From Heloderma charlesbogerti (Eukaryota; Chordata; Lepidosauria; Squamata; Helodermatidae), in NCBI GenBank assembly GCA_026122225.1, contig JANEZZ010003058.1, positions 372,001 to 436,000 on the forward strand: a DNA stretch of 64,000 nt. Direction: 5' to 3'. Of this stretch, positions 45,718-56,838 are shown piece after piece. Both the position numbers and the translations under genes were made by a program. The notes under the pieces were generated by a model. The model did not search any database. It saw only the letters and a program-made list of their open reading frames with translations, and had not been told where the DNA came from. Position 1 is the first letter of the stretch; each line of letters opens with the position of its first letter.

Positions 45718-46283
45718 TAGGGATGTACGAATCCCTTACCTGGCTCCGCAGTGGGGGATCTGTGTGTGGGGGGAGGCGCTCCGTCCCTCCCCCCGGAATC
45801 CTCCCTGGCCAGCTCCGCTCCGCTGCAGCTCCGTGGAGCCATCGGCCAAGGCCATCCGCAGCCGGAGTTTCGGCTGCAGCCGGGCTGTTGCGGACGCAAA
45901 TGGAGGCCGTCATAGTGGCTGCCATTTGTGTCCTGCCAGGCTGCCATGATAGGCTACATAAGTATTTGTATAGCCTATCACGGCAAAGAGCAGGGACGTA
46001 AACGGCCGTTTGCACCGTAAATAGGCTACGTAAATACTTACGTAGCCTATCACGGAAAGAGCAGCGCCGCAAAATTTGCAGCCGCAGCAGCCAGCTGAGT
46101 GACCAGCTGCCGCCGCCACCGGAGCCGCCACCAGAGCCGCCTCCGCCCCAGGTAAGCTTCATCCCTGGGGGATCCTGTGGGATGGTGGGGGGTGGGAGGC
46201 CGTTCCACCACGGGTTTCGGGGGGCCAAATGCCAGTGCATTCGGCCTCACTGAAATCCATGGTGGAATTTTCCACCATCCCTA
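45718..46283. mobile_element. hAT-like palindromic-core element, copy H3
   Basis: 566 bp. Left end TAGGGATGTACGAATCCC, right end TTCCACCATCCCTA. Target duplications GCTGAAAC (45710-45717) and GCTGAAAT (46284-46291) match at seven of eight bases. It has one GGAGGCGCTCCGTCCCTCCC unit and a palindromic core of about 45892-46085. Two TACGTA-type palindromes lie near 45949 and 46022. CTTACCTGG at the left and CAGGTAAGC at 46149-46157 face outward. Confidence 0.92.
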
Positions 46284-46291
46284 GCTGAAAT

Positions 46292-47324
46292 GCAGCTGCA
46301 CTCCGAAATCTGCATTCTTCTGAACTCTAAGTTCAAGTTTGGCACTTCAGTTTTTAATATATATTTTTTTAATGTGCACACAAAATGTGCATATTAGGGG
46401 AAAGTACACACAAAATGGCTTTAGCTTATGGGGGAAAATGTGTATATATTTTTAAATGTGCATTAAAATGCACAGATCTGGAAAACTGTGTACAAAAATG
46501 TATATATATAAGATGTGTACAAAAACATGCACACATTTTCATGTGGCTTTTTAACTGTTCGCAAATCAGTGCAGAAATGGGATGGAATGAATTTAGTCTG
46601 ACAACCTGGCTGAAAATGAACTTGACCAATCCCTCATTTTGAACAGAAAATACAATCAAACTATATAAGATGGTTTTTCTCTCGTGTTTACATAAGAGAA
46701 ATACTGATACCAGGATTTGTATGTGTAGCTATGAGAGGGGTGTGTGTGAGAAAAAGAATAGTAAGAACATAATTAGAAGGTCAGCAAATCCTGAGCTTTG
46801 TTATCAGAGTCCACCTGATAACAATGAGTTTTAGGAACAACAAAGAATCATTAATTACTTATGTAAGCATTTTTTCTTTCTTTGTGGTGACCCAGAAAGC
46901 TTTCACAGTTCCTTGTTCCTAGTATGGAGGAAGGCTGTGTTCTTACATTGTAGTGTCAAGTTTTCATTGTACTCGGCCGTGCTGTTTAGTGTAGTAGGAG
47001 ATCCTGCTCATAGAAAATTTTTGAAAGGTAAATTCACAAGCAAGAGACTAGATGGCACTTCATTGTGACCAAAGGATGAGAAAGAAAAATAATTCTGAGC
47101 CTATTCAAAATATTGATTTCAAGTGCACATTGCTGGGAAATCCACCTAAATCGAATCTCCCAAACCCATAGACAATGAATCGTTGTTAATTCTGTTATCC
47201 ACCTGTCAAGTCGCTGAATCACACAGACATTCCATCACCCTTATGCATGATCCAGTTACATTCTTTAATCCTGTCTTTGAGTCCATGCTTGGTGTGTAAG
47301 CCACTCTGCAGAGGGGCTTATAAA
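46292..47324. other. Unique DNA, no gene seen
   Basis: Includes a TGTACAAAAATGTATATATA-like AT-rich stretch near 46489-46515 and no recognised gene. Confidence 0.4.
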
Positions 47325-47512
47325 TATAATAACTGCATGCTCTTTGCATGCTGAAGTCCCAGGTTCAATCCTCAGCATCTCTGGGGAGGGCTGGAAAACC
47401 TCCTGCCTGAAACCCTGGAGTGCTGCTGCCAGTCAGTGTCGACAGTATTGGGTTAGATGGACCAATGGTTTGACGCTGTATAAGGCAGCTTCCTATGACC
47501 CTATAATGTAGC
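47325..47512 (+). mobile_element. tRNA-derived SINE, sense
   Basis: GCATGCTGAAGTCCCAGG, TTCAATCCTCAGCATCTC, GGTTAGATGGACCAATGG and TATAAGGCAGCTTCCTATG match the SINE at 52188-52365 in order. The extreme 5' A-box region is degraded. Confidence 0.85.
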
Positions 47513-47554
47513 CCAATTTTAACCTCGGGGCCCACTTTTTATGCCAGTGCTCAC

Positions 47555-47655
47555 TAGGGCTGCAATCCTATACACACTTTCCTGGGAGCAAGCAAGTGCC
47601 ATTGAACATGATGGGGCTTAGATCTGAGTAGACATGTACAGGATTGCACTATATG
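47555..47655. repeat. P3 palindromic repeat
   Basis: GGGCTGCAATCCTATACAC, then GATCTGAGTAGACATGTACA and GGATTGCACTA. A clear copy with diagnostic ends. Confidence 0.8.
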
Positions 47656-47784
47656 GCTCAGATCCAACATCTGTTTTTTTCAGTGCCAGAGCTCATCCCT
47701 GAAAGGTGAGAAGTCAGAACAGATAAAGCTTCCCTGGAGAAAGTGCAGAGTGCATTTATCTCACCACTTAGTAATTACTGAGAG

Positions 47785-48130
47785 CAGGGCCAGCTCCAGG
47801 TTTGAGGCTCTGTCTCAGGCAAAGTGCTACTTGGTGGCCCCTCCCAACGTGACCACTCCACCTGACATGAGTTGCCCCCACGATGGGCCCACCAGTGGTG
47901 ACTGTGATTTGCAGCAGGTGACAGTAAGCTGCCTGCCATGTTACTTTCCCCAAATGCCCTGACATAGCATAGCTCTGGGGCATTAGGAGAAATTTTAACG
48001 AGCAGGCAGGTCACAGCTGCCCACTAGAAGGGGAAACTGAGCCAGGAGGGACAGGTGGGCTACAACTGAATCCACAGGCACCAACACCCATGAGCTGAGT
48101 GTGCAGAATGTTGACACTGAGCCTGACAAG
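47785..48130. repeat. Possible hAT-like MITE containing a P4 copy
   Basis: Starts CAGGGCCAGCTCCAGGTTT and contains a degraded P4 palindrome at 47938-48002. No right terminus resolved. Confidence 0.35.
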
Positions 48131-48174
48131 AGTTCCCACACATCAGGGATTGGGGAAAGGGCTTCCAGCAGTCA

Positions 48175-48250
48175 TTTACAATGGCCTTACAGTGAGTCCA
48201 TCTAGCTTAATCTTGTCTACACTGACTGGCCGAGGCTTCAGGCACAACCG
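48175..48250 (-). mobile_element. tRNA-derived SINE fragment, antisense
   Basis: GAGTCCATCTAGCTTAATC, then GTCTACACTGACTGGC and GCTTCAGGCAC are the reverse complement of the SINE body at 47325-47512. Confidence 0.6.
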
Positions 48251-48484
48251 GGGCACATTAGGTCAGTAAGATCAGGTCACATAAGGCTAAGAGACCATGG
48301 ACTGCCTAAGGCCAGGACTGAGTTCATAGCAGAGGAAATATCAGGACTGATCTCTTAGCCCCGATGCCACAGTAGTTGTGCGTTTTGCATCGAGAAAAGT
48401 ATAAAGTGCCTATATGAAAGTGAAGGATCCCAACTTCTGTGTGCAACCCAGTCTTTGACCTTCTGACTGAAAGGGGGCTTTTCC

Positions 48485-49445
48485 GAGAAAGTTCAAAGCA
48501 AGAGGAAGTGGCAGGAAATGGTGGGCCCACTGCTCAGTAAGGATGGTGAAACGTTAACAGGTGAAAAAGAGAAGGCCCAACTGCCCAACTCCTATTTTGT
48601 CCCTGTCTTTGCCCCAAAGGGCAACTGTGTGCAACCTCACAACAGTCGCGTGACTGCTAAGGGGTCAGGATTACGGTTCAAAATTACTAAGGAGGTGGAC
48701 AGGAAATACCTAGCTAACCATTGTAAGGGCGCAATCTCGTGCATGTTTAGACAGAAGTCCTACAACTCCCAGCAGAACTGGGAGCTGTAGCACCTTCTTC
48801 TGTCTAAACATGCGTGGGATTGCACTCTGAATGAGTTCGAGTCTTCAGGGCCAGATAAATTGTGTTCTGGGGTGCAAAAGTTCTGATGCACTTTCAGAAC
48901 CTCTGTCTTATAACCTTTGAGAAATCCTGGTGAAGAACTGAGGTGTCTCAAAACTGGAAATGGGCAAATGTTATCCCACTTTTCAAAAAAGGGAAAAAGA
49001 AGGATCTGGGAAATTGCAGATCAGTCAGTCTGACTTTGAGATCAGGGAAGACACTAGAACAGATGATAAAACATTCAGCCTATAAGCATCTGGATAACAA
49101 TGCTGTGAACAGTGGAAGTTGTCATGGATTTGTCAAGGATGAATCCTGCCAGACTAACCTTTTGTTATTTCTAACTGGGTAACTAGCTTAGTGAACTGTA
49201 GGGAAGTTGTGGATGTAATTTATCTTGATTTCAGCAAAGCATTTGACAAAGTTCCCCATCACATTATTACTGGCAAACTGGTTATTTGGGGGCTAGATGA
49301 TAAATCGCATCAGATGGATTCAACGCTGGTGGGAAAATGGCACCTAAAGAATGTTCATCAATGGCTCCTTCTCATTGAACTGGAGGGAGGTTTTCAGTGG
49401 GATGCAGCAGGTCTCTGTGCTGGGTCCATCCTCTTCAGCTGAGGC
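48485..49445 (+). pseudogene. CR1 ORF2 fragment, N-terminal reverse transcriptase
   Basis: Minimal frames spell the region upstream of the piece at 44226. GPLLSKDGETLTGEKEKAQL and FEISSGPDK-like text lead into QNWKWANVIPLFKKGKKKDL, CRSVSLTLRSGKTLEQM, HGFVKDESCQTNL and VIYLDFSKAFDKVPHH. These are typical CR1 blocks. A P2 MITE is inserted at 48727-48835, and stops and frameshifts split the rest. It ends near 49445 before the catalytic FADD block. Not functional. Confidence 0.9.
48727..48835. mobile_element. P2 palindromic MITE inside CR1
   Basis: TAAGGGCGCAATCTCGTGCA, AGTCCTACAACTCCCAGC at the left; TCTGTCTAAACATGCGTGGG and ATTGCACTC at the right. CR1 coding text flanks both sides. Confidence 0.85.
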
Positions 49446-49486
49446 TGAGAAAGAGTGGCTTCCCTAGCTCAAGCTGCAATCTGAAT

Positions 49487-49811
49487 TTAGGGTGGCCAGG
49501 CATGCCCTTTTACAGAGGTGGCTTCTGTTTGAAGGGCTGCCCTGTCCAGTTCCAGTTTAAAGGTAATGAACCAGAAGAACAGTTGCCCATCAACACGTAG
49601 TACCAGGACAGCAGGCTGAACAGGCAGGCACACAGCTCACCTGGTCACAGTCTTCCGCACTATGGTGAGATGTACTGTATTTCTATTTAAATTATAGTTA
49701 TTCTTTCTAAATTTGCATCTATGCATATAAATGAGCATACACAAGTGTTATGCAAATCACTCCCCTCTTTTGTCCTCCTTTTTCTGATGATTCATAAGTG
49801 GCCACCCTAAA
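49487..49811 (+). mobile_element. TIR family T, complete copy
   Basis: Ends TTTAGGGTGGCCA and TGGCCACCCTAAA are exact mirror images. The body has GAAGGGCTGCCCTGTCCAG, GTTGCCCATCAACACGTAG and CTCACCTGGTCACAGTC. Same family as 20510-20885 in the opposite orientation. Confidence 0.85.
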
Positions 49812-49856
49812 TCTGATGCACACTTACTTGGGAGTAAGCCACATTGAACCCAAGGC
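49812..49856. repeat. P3 fragment
   Basis: GATGCACACTTACTTGGGAG then TAAGCCACATTGAACCCAAG: one arm of P3. Confidence 0.6.
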
Positions 49857-50436
49857 CACTTTGATCACATTATGTCACTATTTGCACTGGCTGCCAGTTC
49901 ATTTCCAGACCCAATCCAAAGTGCGTTAACCTTTGAACTCCTAAAGAGTTTGGAGTCAGGTTACCTGAAGGAGCGTCTGCTGTGCTCACATATTTACCTA
50001 CCTGGACCCTACAGTCATCATTTGAGATGCTTCTCCAGGTATCCCCAGCAAATGTGGTACAGTGGGTGGTTACAAGAGAGAGGGCCTTTTCAGTGGTGAC
50101 ATCCTGTGTGTAGAATATCCTCTACGGAGAGGCTCTCCTCCTGCCTATGTTACAGTGGTTTTGGTGCCAGGTGAATACCTTCTCATTTTCCCACACATTA
50201 TAGGAACTGTTTTAGTGCTTTTAGAGCTCTGCACTGTTTTATACCTGATGCTGGTTTTCCTTTTTGTTTTATTCTTTGTTCGTATTTCTTTATTTTTAGT
50301 ATTTTTATACTGCCTTTCTGCCAGTGCTCCCAAGGCGGCGTACAACAATATTATCTGCTGTTATGTGGTCTATTTTATTGTCATTTTAATGGTTATCTTG
50401 AATATTATATTACATTACATTATATTATGTACACTA
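49857..50436 (+). mobile_element. L2-type LINE 3' end
   Basis: The coding end is still readable: LAASSFPDPIQSALTFELLK then LESGYLKERL, the region after the L2 reverse transcriptase. CAAGAGAGAGGGCCTTTTCA and a long T-rich untranslated region with GCCAGTGCTCCCAAGGCGGC follow, then an ATTATATTACATTAC tail. Decayed. Confidence 0.8.
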
Positions 50437-50439
50437 AGG

Positions 50440-50577
50440 GCTGGGTGTGGCTGATCTTGGAAGCTAAGCAGGATCAGCCCCGATTAGTACTTGGATGGGA
50501 GACCGCTTGGGAATCAGGCTTCCTGCATTGGACGCAATGCACTTGTAGGCCCCTTCCAACACTATGATTCTATGACT
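50440..50577 (+). mobile_element. 5S-rRNA-derived SINE with CR1-like tail, copy 2
   Basis: Positions 50452-50513 match 5S rRNA: GATCTTGGAAGCTAAGCAGG, then TTAGTACTTGGATGGGAGAC, including the internal control boxes. The text then changes to GGCTTCCTGCATTGGACG and the CR1 end CTTGTAGGCCCCTTCCAACA, then CTATGATTCTATG. The 5S/CR1 junction (GGGAATCAGGCTTCCTGCA) is the same as at 11905-12015. Confidence 0.9.
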
Positions 50578-51387
50578 TGGAGAAATTCATTTATCAAGCA
50601 GGTTAAAATCTAAACAAACATGCATAAACATAAACTGTTAGTCTCTTAGCCACTATATTAGCTTTCAGAGTGTGCTGTAAATTTTTATTGTTTGTCCTTC
50701 AGGGCACATTTGCGTACAGAAATGGCCTCCTTTAAAACCTCTCATTTTTCTGACACATAGAGTGAAACTTAGGGCGTTTCCAGATGATAAAAAGCCGACA
50801 CTCTGACACATACACTTGACAAGCCTATTTATTTGCTCATGGCTTACAGTACTGAAGAAAAGATGTGAACTTTCCCTTGTCACTATTCCCAGCGTGAGAT
50901 TGTGGCTTGTTTTGCATAGCTCAGGAAAGGAAGCATTCCTTCATTCTGTTGTTCTAAACAAAAAATAACTTTTTGTCATTTGTGATTATAAGGGCCTTTC
51001 CCCCCTCTATATAATACAATTCTGCACATGCTTCCGTGTTCCCTCTGTACCAAGATTATGTCCTGATTATTTGCTGCTGGCCTCTATTTTGCCTTTTGGG
51101 GGATGGGGTGGGTTGGAAGGAAGATATTTGGGATATACCTTTTAACACTTTTCTTGCTGGAGCTGCCATTTTTCAGCTTTCCAGGTCTGTAGAAATTCAA
51201 CCTTGGGAAGGGGCATTTTGCCTCTAGTGCACTGCATATTTGTATACCTGCTCATGGATGGACATCTTGTTGTGTACAGCCTGACATTCCGCATCCTGCA
51301 ATTGCTAAAACTCATATTGGACCCACAATACTTGTAGGATTGCACATAGAAACTGGGTGGCGGGAGGGAAGAATCAGAAAGATATTT
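50578..51387. other. Unique DNA, no gene seen
   Basis: No exon, RNA or repeat recognised. Confidence 0.4.
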
Positions 51388-51450
51388 GGGGGTTGGACTC
51401 GATGGCCTTGTAGGCCCCTTCCAACCCTACTATTCTATGATTCTATGAAA
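51388..51450 (+). mobile_element. CR1 LINE 3' end, sense
   Basis: GGGGGTTGGACTCGATGGCC, then TTGTAGGCCCCTTCCAACC and ATTCTATGATTCTATGA. Only the last 60 bases of CR1 remain. Confidence 0.9.
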
Positions 51451-51489
51451 TGAAGAAAATGGAATTGGTCTCAGAGAATGTGTGTCCTC

Positions 51490-51850
51490 AGAAGCCAATT
51501 TCCCTCCCCCTGCAGCCCTCCATGGCCTAGCTCCACAGGGCTCTGTTCAGTGGTGCGCCCCGGTTGTGCAATGGCCTCTCCAGACAGGCTCACCTGGTAC
51601 CTATGTTGTGGTCTTTTCAATCCCAGGTGAAAAAATTTTCCCCAAGCTTTTCAGTTTTAAAAACAGGTTTTAGTGCTTTTTAAACCTTGGGCACTCCTGT
51701 GCTGGTTTTATTCTGATGCTATCGAGATATATATATATATATTTCTCTCTACACTGCCCAAAGAATATCTTATTACTGGGAGGTATAAAAATGCCTCCCA
51801 GTAAAATGTAATAACAATAACAACAACAATAATAACAGCAGCAGCAGCAG
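51490..51850 (+). mobile_element. L2-type 3' end with simple-repeat tail
   Basis: GTGGTGCGCCCCGGTTGTGC and CAATGGCCTCTCCAGACAG, then TTTTAAAAACAGGTTTTAG and a GGGAGGTATAAAAATG segment. These match the L2 end at 49857 in outline. A (TA)n run lies at 51728-51742 and an AAC/AGC-rich run at 51810-51850. Confidence 0.55.
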
Positions 51851-52187
51851 CCAGCATAGGCCTCCCGTTCCATGCAAACAGACTTCCCCAGCAGCAGCTG
51901 TACTGAAATTGGTCAGGAAGCCAAGCGCTCCCCTGGCTCAGATGAGGGGGTGGGGCAACCACCAGCCTCCCCCTTGCGAGGAGGCTTACCCAGTGGTGGC
52001 AGCACTGGAATGGACTGCATAGAACCCGCAGAATTGAATCTTCAGTAATAGGCAACAGTTGAAGGTGTGTGTATGTGCGCATGCGTGCGTGCACACTTAG
52101 GTATTTATTCCTTTTACAAGAACAGGGATGTGTCCCTATTTTCATCTGTGAAATGCTGGAGGGACCCTCTTGCCTAACAACCATGGG
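51851..52187. other. Unique DNA, no gene seen
   Basis: Contains a GTGTGTATGTGCGCATGCGT purine/pyrimidine-alternating stretch near 52062-52090 and no gene. Confidence 0.45.
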
Positions 52188-52365
52188 AGGTGCTGTAGCT
52201 CCAAGGCAGAGCACCTGCTTTGCATGCAGAAAGTCCCTGGCTCAATTTCCGGCATCTCCAGGTAGGCTGAAAACTCTGGAGAGCTGTTTCCCGTCAATGT
52301 AGTTGAAACTGGGCTGGATGGACTAATGGTCTGACTCAGTCTAAGGCAGCTTCCCATGTTCCTAA
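52188..52365 (+). mobile_element. tRNA-derived SINE, near-complete
   Basis: The tRNA-like head includes TGTAGCTCCAAGGCAGAGCA (A-box region) and GGCTCAATTTCCGG (B-box region). The body includes CATCTCCAGGTAGG and GGCTGGATGGACTAATGG, and the 3' end is AAGGCAGCTTCCCATGTTCC. The head is too degraded to be a working tRNA. Copies also at 21958, 47325 and 48175. Confidence 0.9.
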
Positions 52366-52420
52366 CCATCAACACACTTCTCTATCATGTTTAGGCTAGA
52401 TCTGCAATGGCACCTAGGAA

Positions 52421-52458
52421 TGGATGGTGGTGGTGGTGGTGGTGATGATGATGATGCG
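52421..52458. repeat. (GGT)n(GAT)n microsatellite
   Basis: GGTGGTGGT units pass into GATGATGAT units. Confidence 0.9.
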
Positions 52459-52977
52459 CATAGAAGGTGGCCCCCTTCAGGCTGAGCTAGTCATGCATCA
52501 GCTGAGGAGTGTGGTTGGCGCACTTTGTTGTGGGGGTGGGACCCGCATGTTCCCACTTGCCCCTTCACATGTTTGCTACTCACAGATATTGAGTGTGTGA
52601 ACAGGGCTCTTATTATATGTTGTATTTTGTACCAAGAGAGGCAGGGGAAGGGAGCAACAATCCTTCCAAAATCAGGTTGATGGGAATGGTTCCTTTTGAA
52701 AACCTAGAGCTGGTTCACCCATGCGTGTCCAGTATATCACTTGGTTTCTCAGCTGAGTACAGTACACTTGATAGCTGGCTGCTGAGTAATAACTGACTCA
52801 ACTGAAAAGGCTGCTGTCTATTGAGACAATAGAAAATTCTAGGCATAGGGTGGTTTCCCACTTGCAACATGCAAGTCCTCACATGATATTGCTGTTATCA
52901 AGTTATGAAGGGCCATGTGGCGTGGCCCCTCATCTCCTCTGCTCATTTTCATGATTCATGATTTAATTCATTCATTA
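52459..52977. other. Unique DNA, no gene seen
   Basis: No recognised feature. Confidence 0.4.
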
Positions 52978-53096
52978 AGGGCAAAATCCTATGCATGTTT
53001 AGACAGAGAAAAGTCCTACGACTCCCAGCATCCCAGCACTCCCAGAATGCTAGGAATTGTAGGACTTTGTCTAAACATGCATAGGATTGCACCCTA
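52978..53096. mobile_element. P2 palindromic MITE, complete copy
   Basis: TAAGGGCAAAATCCTATGCA, AAAAGTCCTACGACTCCCAG at the left; AATTGTAGGACTTTGTC and GCATAGGATTGCACCCTAA at the right. TAA flanks both ends, which would fit a 3-bp target duplication. Confidence 0.85.
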
Positions 53097-54469
53097 AAAG
53101 GCCAAAATCTTAGAAGTGGGGGGATCCCTTTCTCTGGTTTTACAAGCCACTACAAAAAAATGTAAAATTCTCCGCAAAGATGGCCTGGCTGTGTTTGATA
53201 CGAAGAAAACAGCCTTGCTTCAAAGTGATCTGTCACATTTGGTTTGTGTAAGACCTTCCTGCCAGCCTACCCAATAAACAGCTGTTGAGCAGGAGTCACA
53301 AGTGTGAAAGCTGTGAGTGAGTCACACTTTTAGCATGACTGTTTCACCACCAGCCATTCCCAAGTCTCCCCCGTCTTTTTCTGTCTACTGTCGAACACAT
53401 TTAAAATGTGCCAGAGGTTCTTTCCTGTTGTTTAACCTCCAGATAATCTCTTTCTACAACTGAGCATAAAGCAGTAATCCAGCAGAAAATATGTGCTATA
53501 CTTTGAATAATTAGTTACTATAATCTTAAAAAAAAAAAAGTTATGAAGGCATTCTCTTCTTTTAAAATACTAGTGAGGTGCACGTCTTGCTTCAGAAGTT
53601 CTGTTTCATTTCATAGTTGACTCCGTTTCATTTCCTTCTGTCTGAAGGATTTTACTGCAGGTTGAACAGTTTTTGAATTATCATTATTACTGATTCATTG
53701 TTATTTGTACAGGGCTATCAATGTACATGATATGTTACATCATAAGCAGAAAATATGAGCTCCTACCCCAAAGAGCTTTTCGACTCAAGAAATGTGTTTA
53801 TGTTTTCTCTGCCCTGGCTACAAACTGCTGGGTTGATCAGCCACATATCACATACACTTGAAATGCCATGAATGTGCATACCAGTTGTTCCTGCTTTATC
53901 TTCATTGGCTAGTTAGTGCGTATAACATTACCAACAGAGAAAGTCAGGGCGAAACCAACTGAAAATCCTGAACTTGTGAGCTGAACTTGAACCCAATGCC
54001 TAAAGTCGCCTTGCATCTCTGAAAGTGACTGGTGGGTTTTAGCCTGCTTCTGTTGGGGCCCTACTCTCCCTGACATGCTAACTTTCCACAAGCGGGGAAA
54101 ATCTGATATCAAGGAGCTTTCAGATATGAGGTGTAGTTCCAGAGCAGTGGTGCAATACAAGTTCTAAATGTGCAGCTTGGAGCTCTATGTCAGGGCTGGT
54201 CTAGGGGAACAATCTAAGGTAAGCCAGGAACACGCTAGTAATCAGGACCAAACAAAGAGGAACACACCAGAGCTCAGAAACACCCTGTTGCTCGAGCAAA
54301 GCTCAACTGGAACAGGAAGTCTCTTAAACGCCTTCCTGTCCAGGAGGATCCAGTGGCCAGCAATTGATGGGCGGAATCAGTCTGACTGAGAAGTGACTGG
54401 CTGCAGTTCAGTGGCACACCACATGGGACGGCTGTCCACAGATCCTAGCAGCTCCTGACACTCTAGCCC
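53097..54469. other. Unique DNA, no gene seen
   Basis: AT-rich with an A-run at about 53529-53539. ORFs lack recognisable domains. Confidence 0.4.
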
Positions 54470-54565
54470 AACCTTTCCCAATCTGGGGCCCTTCAGACCT
54501 TTTGGACTTCAGTTCCCACCAGTCCCAGCCAACGTAGCTAATGATAAGAAATGAAAAAGCCTGCT
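54470..54565. repeat. Half copy of P1
   Basis: CAACCTTTCCCAATCTGGGG, then CCTTTTGGACTTCAGTTCCC: left arm only. Confidence 0.6.
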
Positions 54566-54712
54566 GTAGCCACCAGGCAACCCTAAATGGCTTTAGTATG
54601 GCTCTTTGTAGGGGTCACATTTCTGTGTAGCAGTAGTAGTTGCTGCTGGGCAACATTCTGCTTGGTGGATCCAAATTTATACAGGCCTGCTCTGTGCCCA
54701 GGATGTGCCCTG

Positions 54713-54780
54713 ATAGGGTGGCCATCTGCCCTGCTTTACAGAGGACAGTCTTCTATTTGCAAGGCTGTCCCGTCCAAGAG
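54713..54780 (+). mobile_element. TIR family T, left-end fragment
   Basis: ATAGGGTGGCCATCTGCCC, GAGGACAGTCTTCTATTTGC, AAGGCTGTCCCGTCC. It stops where the body should continue. Confidence 0.65.
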
Positions 54781-55134
54781 TGTCTCTGTACGAGCGATTT
54801 ATTGCATGGTCGTCGTTGGTCACTGATGGAAGTTTGCGGGTCCTTGACACAATGTCATCGACCTCCAGGACGCCTCCCACACATTTCCCCCTTTATCCTG
54901 CTTTCAAAAAGATTGGAGATAAACTAGTAATAAAAGTTAATGGTGCCATATCAGCAGTGTGTAATGCTGGCATAGCACTATGAACTTGCCAAGGAAGGAC
55001 TTCCCTGATTCAAACCACATGTCTACCATGTAAATGCTTGAGCAAAATGCCTCCCTGAAACCAAGAGAGACAGGTCTGATCCCCCCCCCAAACTCAGAAT
55101 CAATGTCCTCTGTTGATTCAGAGCCCCTTCTTAA
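54781..55134. other. Unique DNA, no gene seen
   Basis: No recognised feature; a C-run lies at about 55081-55090. Confidence 0.4.
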
Positions 55135-55220
55135 GTTCAATGGGGCTTACTCCCAAGGAAGTGTGCTGAGGGGTGCAGACTTACAGCACAATCTTACATC
55201 TACTCAGAAGTAAGTCATAG
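55135..55220. repeat. P3 fragments
   Basis: GTTCAATGGGGCTTACTCCC and ATCTACTCAGAAGTAAGTC arms in P3 arrangement. Confidence 0.65.
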
Positions 55221-55440
55221 TAGTTTTCCTGGGGGCTGCAAGGGAACAGTACAGCACAAGTTAAGCAATGAAATCAAGACTGCCCAGCCCGCTCCTTTGC
55301 ACACATGCCAGGAAAGGGAGGGAGGGAGGCACTTCTTCGATTCAACTCATGTGTCTACCGTGTAAAGGAGCCCATCCTAGTCATGCAAAGAAACTGAATG
55401 CAGAAAGCCCTGGCAAGGATGCGGGCTTTTTGCTTAATGT

Positions 55441-55735
55441 AGGGCCACCCCAAGACTGGTTTAAAAATAAAAAACCCTACGGAGGCGGAACAGGGGCCTC
55501 AAAGTTGCCCATCAACACCTCGCTCCTGGATAGCGTACTGAGCAGCCACACAGGTCACCCAGTTGCAGCTTTCCCCTCTGTGGAGAGAGGTACTGCATTC
55601 CTGTTTAAATTATAGCAGTTATTTCTAAATTTGCATCTGCACATATACATTTGCATATACAGATTTTATACAAATCTCTGTCCTCTTTCGTCCTCTTTTT
55701 TGGTGATGGATTGCCGCTCTGTAAGTGGCCATCCT
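55441..55735 (+). mobile_element. TIR family T, diverged copy
   Basis: TAGGGCCACCCCAAGACTGG at the left and TAAGTGGCCATCCTA at the right. The body includes GTTGCCCATCAACACCTCG and TCACCCAGTTGCAGC. Confidence 0.7.
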
Positions 55736-56249
55736 ATCCACCCATCAGACTGGTAGTTTTAAAAAAATATCCGAATTTGGCTTCCTAGTCTGTGTGTGAG
55801 AGCGGGAGGGGCGAGGGAGAGAAGAGAACACCTCTACTACTTACAGTAATTCACCCGCAGCAGCTTTTGTCTTTCAAAATAAAATCAACATCCCTGCATG
55901 CTCTCTTGTTTCTGGACCCAAACAAAACACTTCAGCATGCAACACCACGCTTCCATGGTGTCGATTGCCTTGTGGGGAAGAAAGAAAATGACACCTTAAA
56001 CCAAAACATTAAATGACAGAGACAAATAGATTCACTCATGCTGGCAGATGGCTTAAATTGTTATTTGCAACCAAGAAAACCCAGTAACATTTCAGCTTGT
56101 ATGTTTGCTTTGCCAGCTTGAATGAATGAGCTACTTCTTTATATAGGCAGCGGCTACACCACTTGCCCTTCTTGACTTTGGGCCAGGCATAAGGATCATG
56201 ACGGAGGTCAGGCTGCAAACGGACCAAGGGTGCAATCCTATGCAATAGC
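55736..56249. other. Unique DNA, no gene seen
   Basis: No recognised gene; GAGGGAGAGAAGAG purine stretch near 55811-55830. Confidence 0.4.
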
Positions 56250-56435
56250 ACAGTAAGTCTTCAACCTTTTCAGACCTAGGACCAACATTTTGCCCTTACA
56301 TGCCTTTTGGGACCCACTTCTTAATTTTTAACAATATATTTGTATAGTGGAAATGCTGCTAGTACAATGTGCCTTAATCTGGCTGTGACCCAGTAGTGGT
56401 CCCAACCCACCAGTTGAAGATCAATGCAATAACGG
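56250..56435. mobile_element. hAT-like MITE (CAGTnGTCTTCAACC type)
   Basis: Left end CAGTAAGTCTTCAACCTTTT and right end AACCCACCAGTTGAAGATC: terminal inverted repeats TCTTCAACC / GTTGAAGA. Flanks CAATAGCA and CAATAACG share CAATA. hAT-type by end sequence. Confidence 0.7.
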
Positions 56436-56499
56436 CTTTCCCACCTTTTCCATCCTGGACAAAGTGAAAGATAGCACTGAAGATCAAAAACATGCTGCC

Positions 56500-56605
56500 C
56501 AGTCCTCGGAATGTTAACTCAGAAGGTACTCCCATTGAGCTGAATGGGACTTACTCCTATGTAAGTATGTAAAGGATCGCAGTCCTAGGCTGCAGTCTTA
56601 TGCAT
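56500..56605. repeat. P3 palindromic repeat
   Basis: GTTAACTCAGAAGGTACTCC, then GGGACTTACTCCTATGTAAG and GGCTGCAGTCTTATGCATG. Confidence 0.7.
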
Positions 56606-56790
56606 GGGTACATTTTATTATTAAATTTATTAATTGCCCATCTGGCTGGTCACCCAGCCACTCTGGGTGATGTACAGCGTACAATAAAACAGTTTAAAAC
56701 AATAAAATTCTACAATAAAAACATTTTCTAAAATACCCTAACCCACCCCAAATGCCTGCCTGAACAACCACATTTTTAATGCATGACGGA
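56606..56790 (-). mobile_element. L2-type 3' end, antisense
   Basis: TTATTATTAAATTTATTAAT tail, then GGTGATGTACAGCGTACAAT and AAAACAATAAAATTCTAC. The L2 3' untranslated end in reverse. Confidence 0.6.
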
Positions 56791-56838
56791 AGCTCATTAA
56801 AGCTCATTAAAGTACATGAAGCTTACTTCTGATTAAAT

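Noticed and set aside
49812..49856. P3 fragment as a target duplication of family T
   Set aside because: It is a separate repeat arm, and no matching copy exists left of 49487.
50450..50513. Possible 5S rRNA gene
   Set aside because: Lacks the first part of 5S and continues into a CR1 tail. It is a SINE head.
52188..52260. Possible tRNA gene
   Set aside because: A- and B-box regions are present but the head does not fold into a sound cloverleaf by eye and continues into a SINE body.
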